Part shown: positions 5,890 to 9,331 of the stretch, in pieces | Numbering within the stretch: the stretch's first letter is position 1 | How the letters are laid out: the number at the start of each line of letters is the position of its first letter | NCBI GenBank assembly: GCA_020859645.1 | Contig: JAJBVU010000023.1 | Coordinates: 1 to 9,331 of the forward strand | Source of the DNA: Eubacterium sp. | GTDB lineage: Bacteria > Bacillota > Clostridia > Lachnospirales > CAG-274 | Direction: 5' to 3' | DNA length: 9,331 nt | Position numbers and translations under genes: made by a program | Notes under the pieces: model-generated | Seen by the model: the letters and a program-made list of their open reading frames with translations, nothing else | Database searches by the model: none | Told to the model about the DNA's origin: nothing

Positions 5890-6915
5890 ATGAAAGACAG
5901 GTTGTTGGAGGTTAAGGCAAAGGCTCTTGAAAGCTTAGGCAAGGTTAAAGACCTTAAAGAGCTTGACGAAGCCCGTGTTAAGGTTTTAGGCAAAAAAGGC
6001 GAGCTTACAGCCCTTATGAAGGGTATGGGAAAGCTTTCCAAAGAAGAAAGACCGGCTATAGGTCAGCTTGCCAATGAGGTTAGATCGGCTATTGAAAAGG
6101 AGCTTGAAAATAAAAAAGCGCAGTTTGAAGAACAGGCTGTTGCAGCAAAGCTTAAAAAAGAAAAAATAGATGTAACTATGCCCGGAAAGAAGTCAAGTCT
6201 CGGTCATATTCATCCTATGAATACGGTTATTGAGGACATTAAGAATATTTTTATAGGTATGGGCTATGAAATTGCGGAGGGCCCCGAAATCGAGGACGCT
6301 TATTATAACTTTACAGCCCTTAATATTCCCAAGGGTCACACTGCGAGAGACGAACAGGACACATTCTACGTTGAAGGCGAGGGCGAATTCCTTTTAAGAA
6401 CACAGACATCGCCTATGCAGATTCGTGTTATGGAGCAGAGAAAGCCTCCTATCAGAATTATTGCCCCGGGACGTGTTTACCGTTCCGACGATGTAGACGC
6501 TACTCATTCTCCTATTTTCCACCAGCTTGAAGGGCTTGTTGTTGACAAGGGCATAACTATGGGCGACCTTAAGGGCGCTTTGGAGGTTTTCGCAAAGCAG
6601 CTTTTCGGCGAGGACACAAAGGTTAGATTCCGTCCCCACCACTTCCCCTTTACAGAACCTTCTGCGGAAATGGACGCTACCTGCTTCGCCTGCGGAGGTA
6701 AGGGCTGCCGTGTTTGTAAGGACAGCGGCTGGATCGAAATGCTGGGCTGCGGAATGGTTCATCCCAAGGTTTTGGAAAGATGCGGAATTGACCCCAAGGT
6801 TTATTCGGGCTTTGCCTTCGGTATGGGTCTTGAAAGAGTTACTATGCAGAGATACGGCATTAACGACTTAAGACTTTTGTTCGAAAATGACGTTAAATTC
6901 TTAAAACAGTTCTGA
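5890..6915 (+). CDS. pheS: Phenylalanyl-tRNA synthetase alpha subunit
   Basis: PheS is the catalytic alpha chain of the (alpha-beta)2 enzyme that charges tRNA-Phe. Its 341 residues match the usual bacterial length (about 330-345). An N-terminal coiled-coil arm rich in Lys and Glu (about 1-90) contacts tRNA. The class II catalytic domain follows: KGHTARDEQDTFY (148-160), TQTSP (171-175), motif 2 GRVYRSDDVDATHSPIFHQL (194-213), the FTEPS pocket segment (254-258) and motif 3 FGMGLERVTMQRYGI (310-324). An insertion with four cysteines at 265, 268, 273 and 276 (CFAC...CRVC) looks like a small zinc knuckle. I recall similar cysteines in other Firmicutes PheS proteins and they are not catalytic. The ribosome binding site AAAGGA (5875-5880) lies nine bases before the ATG. 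pheT starts 16 bases downstream, so the two subunits are translated from one T-box-controlled message. Confidence 0.98.
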   Translation: MKDRLLEVKAKALESLGKVKDLKELDEARVKVLGKKGELTALMKGMGKLSKEERPAIGQLANEVRSAIEKELENKKAQFEEQAVAAKLKKEKIDVTMPGKKSSLGHIHPMNTVIEDIKNIFIGMGYEIAEGPEIEDAYYNFTALNIPKGHTARDEQDTFYVEGEGEFLLRTQTSPMQIRVMEQRKPPIRIIAPGRVYRSDDVDATHSPIFHQLEGLVVDKGITMGDLKGALEVFAKQLFGEDTKVRFRPHHFPFTEPSAEMDATCFACGGKGCRVCKDSGWIEMLGCGMVHPKVLERCGIDPKVYSGFAFGMGLERVTMQRYGINDLRLLFENDVKFLKQF

Positions 6916-6931
6916 TTTTGGAGGTATAGTT

Positions 6932-9331
6932 ATGGATTTGGCTTTAAAATGGGTTAAGGATTATGTGGATATTGACTGCGATGTAAATACATTTATGGAC
7001 GTAATGACAATGGCAGGTCAAAAGGCAGAGGGCATTGCGGACAACGTATGCAACAGGGCTAAGGCTATCGACAAGTGTGTTGTAGGCAGAATTGAAAGCC
7101 TTGAAAAGCACCCCGACTCCGACCACCTTGTTATATGTCAGGTAAATGTAGGCAGCGGTGAAAATCTTCAGATAGTTACAGGTGCGCCCAATGTTTTTGC
7201 AGGGGCTTATGTTCCCGTTGCTCTTGACGGCTCAACTCTTGCTAACGGCGTTAAAATTAAAAAGGGTAAGCTGAGAGGGGCTGTTTCAAACGGTATGATG
7301 TGCTCCGTTGAAGAACTGGGCTTTACAACCCACGACTTCCCCGACGCTCCCGAAAACGGAATTTATATTTTCAGCGGCGAGCCTGAGTTGGGTTCAGACG
7401 TAAAAGATGTTATGCAGCTGACAGACGATGTTGTTGAGTTTGAAATCACCAACAACAGACCCGACTGTTATTCTGTTGTTGGTCTTGCGAGAGAGGCTGC
7501 TGCGGCTTTTGACAAGCCCTTTAAGTACCCTGAAATTAATGTAAAGGCTGAGGCTGAGGGTCAGTCATCGGATTTTGTTTCCGTAGAGATTAAAAACCCT
7601 GAGCTTTGCCCCAGATATATAGGCAGAGTTGTTAAAAACGTAAAGGTTGAGCCTTCGCCCTTGTGGCTCCGTCACAGACTTACCTCAATGGGCGTTAGAC
7701 CTATTAACAACATTGTCGACATAACAAACTATGTTATGCTTGAACTTGGTCAGCCTATGCACGCTTTCGACATCGACACTATTGACGAGGGCAGAATTAT
7801 AATCAGAAACGCAGAGGACGGGGAAAAATTCACCACTCTTGACGGTCAGAACAGAGTTTTGGATTCGTCTATGCTTGTTATTTCAGACCCCAACAAGGCT
7901 GTTGCCATAGCAGGTGTTATGGGCGGTGAAAACTCAAAGGTTTCTCCCAATGCTGCCGCTATTTTGTTCGAGTCTGCAAACTTCAACGGTCCCAACATCA
8001 GAATTACAGCTAAAAAGCTTGGTATGAGAACAGACGCTTCGGCTAAATACGAAAAGGGTCTTGACCCCAACACAGCCCTTGACGCAGTAAACAGAGCCGT
8101 TCAGCTTGTGGAAATGTTAGGCTGCGGCGAGGTTGTTCCCGGAATGGTTGACTGCTACCCCAACAAGAGAGAACCATGGGAAGTAGCTTACAGCGCAGAA
8201 AGCATAAACAAGCTTATAGGCTTTAATCTTTCCGATCAGGAAATGATTGATATTTTCAAAAAAATCGAGGTTGAAGCCGACGGAAAGACAGCTAAAATCC
8301 CCACATTCAGACCCGACCTTGTGTCAGAAGCGGATTTGGCTGAGGAAATTGCCCGTTTCTACGGCTATGACAAGATTGAAACAACTCTTGCTGCCGGAAC
8401 ACCTACCTGCGGTAAGAAGAGCTATACACAGCTTATTGAGGATAAAATCAGAAATACTATGGTTGCCTGCGGTTTCTGCGAGGCTATGACGTTTTCATTT
8501 GAAAGCCCCAAGGTTTATGATAAGCTTTCCATCGATGAAAATTCAACCCTGAGAAAGGCTGTTAAAATAACAAACCCCTTAGGCGAGGACTTCAGCATTA
8601 TGCGTACTCAAAGTGCCAACGGTATGCTTGAATCACTTTCAACAAACTATAACAGACGCAACGGCTCGGCTTACCTTTTCGAAATGGGAAAGGTTTATAT
8701 GCCCGAAGAAGTGCCTATGAAGAAGCTTCCCAACGAAATTCCGACCCTTACACTGGGTATGTACGGAAAGAACTGCGATTTCTACGTTCTTAAGGGCGTT
8801 GTTGAAGAGCTTGCCCAGGCTTTGGGCTTTGCTTCTAAGCTAAGCTTTGAACCCGATGACAGTGTTCCCTTTATGCACCCCGGCAGACTTGCGAAAATTT
8901 TCGGAAAGAATGAGGAAATGGGCTATGTAGGCGAGGTTCACCCCTTAACCCTTAAGAATTATTCTATAGGCACAAGGGCTTATATTGCGGTTGTTGACCT
9001 TTCTAAGGCGTTTGAGCTTGCAGATTTTGAAAGAAGCTTTAAGCCGCTGCCCAAATATCCCGCTACCGAAAGAGACGTTTCTATGGTTGTCAGCGAGGAT
9101 GTAACCGTTAAGGAAATTGAGGATATTATTAAAAAGAAGGGCGGAAAGAACCTTGAAAGAGTTAAGCTTTTCGACGTATATAAAGGCGAACAGGTAGGAA
9201 AGGGTCTTAAGTCTGTGGCTTACAGCATAAGATTCAGAGCTGCGGACAGAACCTTGACCGATGATGAGGTTAATAAGCCCGTAGACAAAATTCTTTCCGA
9301 GCTTAAGGATAAATTAGGGGCTGTTTTAAGA
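6932..9331 (+). CDS. pheT: Phenylalanyl-tRNA synthetase beta subunit (open at window end)
   Basis: PheT pairs with PheS. It binds tRNA and hydrolyses mischarged Tyr-tRNA-Phe. The reading frame runs 800 codons from the ATG to the last base without a stop. An EMAP/OB-type tRNA-binding domain covers about residues 40-150 (KHPDSDHLVICQVNVG, VTGAPNV, LRGAVSNGMMCS). The B3/B4 editing domain starts near 227 (RYIGRVV) and contains MGVRPINNIVDITNYVMLE and GQPMHAFD. The B5 DNA-binding-like domain starts near 414 and includes IARFYGYDKI near 470-480. The core-like domain has TNPLGEDFSIMRT. The C-terminal ferredoxin-fold anticodon-binding domain begins at about 707 (PKYPATERDVSMVV). The last residues, LKDKLGAVLR, look like the normal end of the family (about 795-805 residues), so the stop probably follows immediately outside the window. 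A GGAGG (6920-6924) lies seven bases before the start. No internal disruption is visible. Confidence 0.97.
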   Translation, partial: MDLALKWVKDYVDIDCDVNTFMDVMTMAGQKAEGIADNVCNRAKAIDKCVVGRIESLEKHPDSDHLVICQVNVGSGENLQIVTGAPNVFAGAYVPVALDGSTLANGVKIKKGKLRGAVSNGMMCSVEELGFTTHDFPDAPENGIYIFSGEPELGSDVKDVMQLTDDVVEFEITNNRPDCYSVVGLAREAAAAFDKPFKYPEINVKAEAEGQSSDFVSVEIKNPELCPRYIGRVVKNVKVEPSPLWLRHRLTSMGVRPINNIVDITNYVMLELGQPMHAFDIDTIDEGRIIIRNAEDGEKFTTLDGQNRVLDSSMLVISDPNKAVAIAGVMGGENSKVSPNAAAILFESANFNGPNIRITAKKLGMRTDASAKYEKGLDPNTALDAVNRAVQLVEMLGCGEVVPGMVDCYPNKREPWEVAYSAESINKLIGFNLSDQEMIDIFKKIEVEADGKTAKIPTFRPDLVSEADLAEEIARFYGYDKIETTLAAGTPTCGKKSYTQLIEDKIRNTMVACGFCEAMTFSFESPKVYDKLSIDENSTLRKAVKITNPLGEDFSIMRTQSANGMLESLSTNYNRRNGSAYLFEMGKVYMPEEVPMKKLPNEIPTLTLGMYGKNCDFYVLKGVVEELAQALGFASKLSFEPDDSVPFMHPGRLAKIFGKNEEMGYVGEVHPLTLKNYSIGTRAYIAVVDLSKAFELADFERSFKPLPKYPATERDVSMVVSEDVTVKEIEDIIKKKGGKNLERVKLFDVYKGEQVGKGLKSVAYSIRFRAADRTLTDDEVNKPVDKILSELKDKLGAVLR

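Noticed and set aside
5616..6041. Minus-strand open frame of 141 codons
   Set aside because: It lies across the T-box leader and the start of pheS, matches no family I know, and has no ribosome binding site I can see.

Overview
The window looks like a chromosomal housekeeping segment from an anaerobic Gram-positive Clostridia, probably of the gut Ruminococcaceae/Oscillospiraceae type. The basis is the tRNA-sensing T-box leaders, the AGGAGG-type ribosome binding sites, consensus sigma-A promoters, moderate GC, and protein sequences that resemble clostridial homologues as I remember them. No search was run, so this placement is an inference. All recognised genes are on the + strand. I see no phage, transposase, CRISPR or defence genes.

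Layout. (1) 96-819: a promoter and a RpiB/LacA/LacB-family sugar-phosphate isomerase homologue with a C-terminal extension. (2) 846-3479: a consensus promoter, a threonine T-box leader (specifier ACC, acceptor-end bulge UGGA), thrS, a small acidic DUF1292-type protein with a His/Cys-rich N-terminus, and a terminator. (3) 3500-5513: a tcdA-like t6A dehydratase gene, a YbaK-type aminoacyl-tRNA deacylase gene and a HAD hydrolase gene. Two direct copies of a short palindromic repeat lie between these three genes. (4) 5520-9331: a perfect-consensus promoter, a phenylalanine T-box leader (specifier TTC, bulge UGGU), pheS and pheT. pheT is open at the window edge but has essentially its full length.

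Most of the genes concern tRNA charging and quality. ThrRS and PheRS load threonine and phenylalanine. TcdA would cyclise the threonine-derived t6A37 modification. The YbaK-like protein would remove wrongly attached amino acids. The synthetase operons are each controlled by the charging state of their own tRNA: the uncharged tRNA base-pairs with the leader and prevents termination. Neither the isomerase-like protein nor the HAD hydrolase has an assignable substrate.

I do not find a clearly undescribed system. The points most worth a second look are the repeat pair that forms the tcdA stop codon and abuts the HAD start, the metal-binding-like DUF1292 protein behind the zinc enzyme ThrRS, the RpiB homologue that lacks the usual substrate residues, and the grouping of tRNA quality genes.
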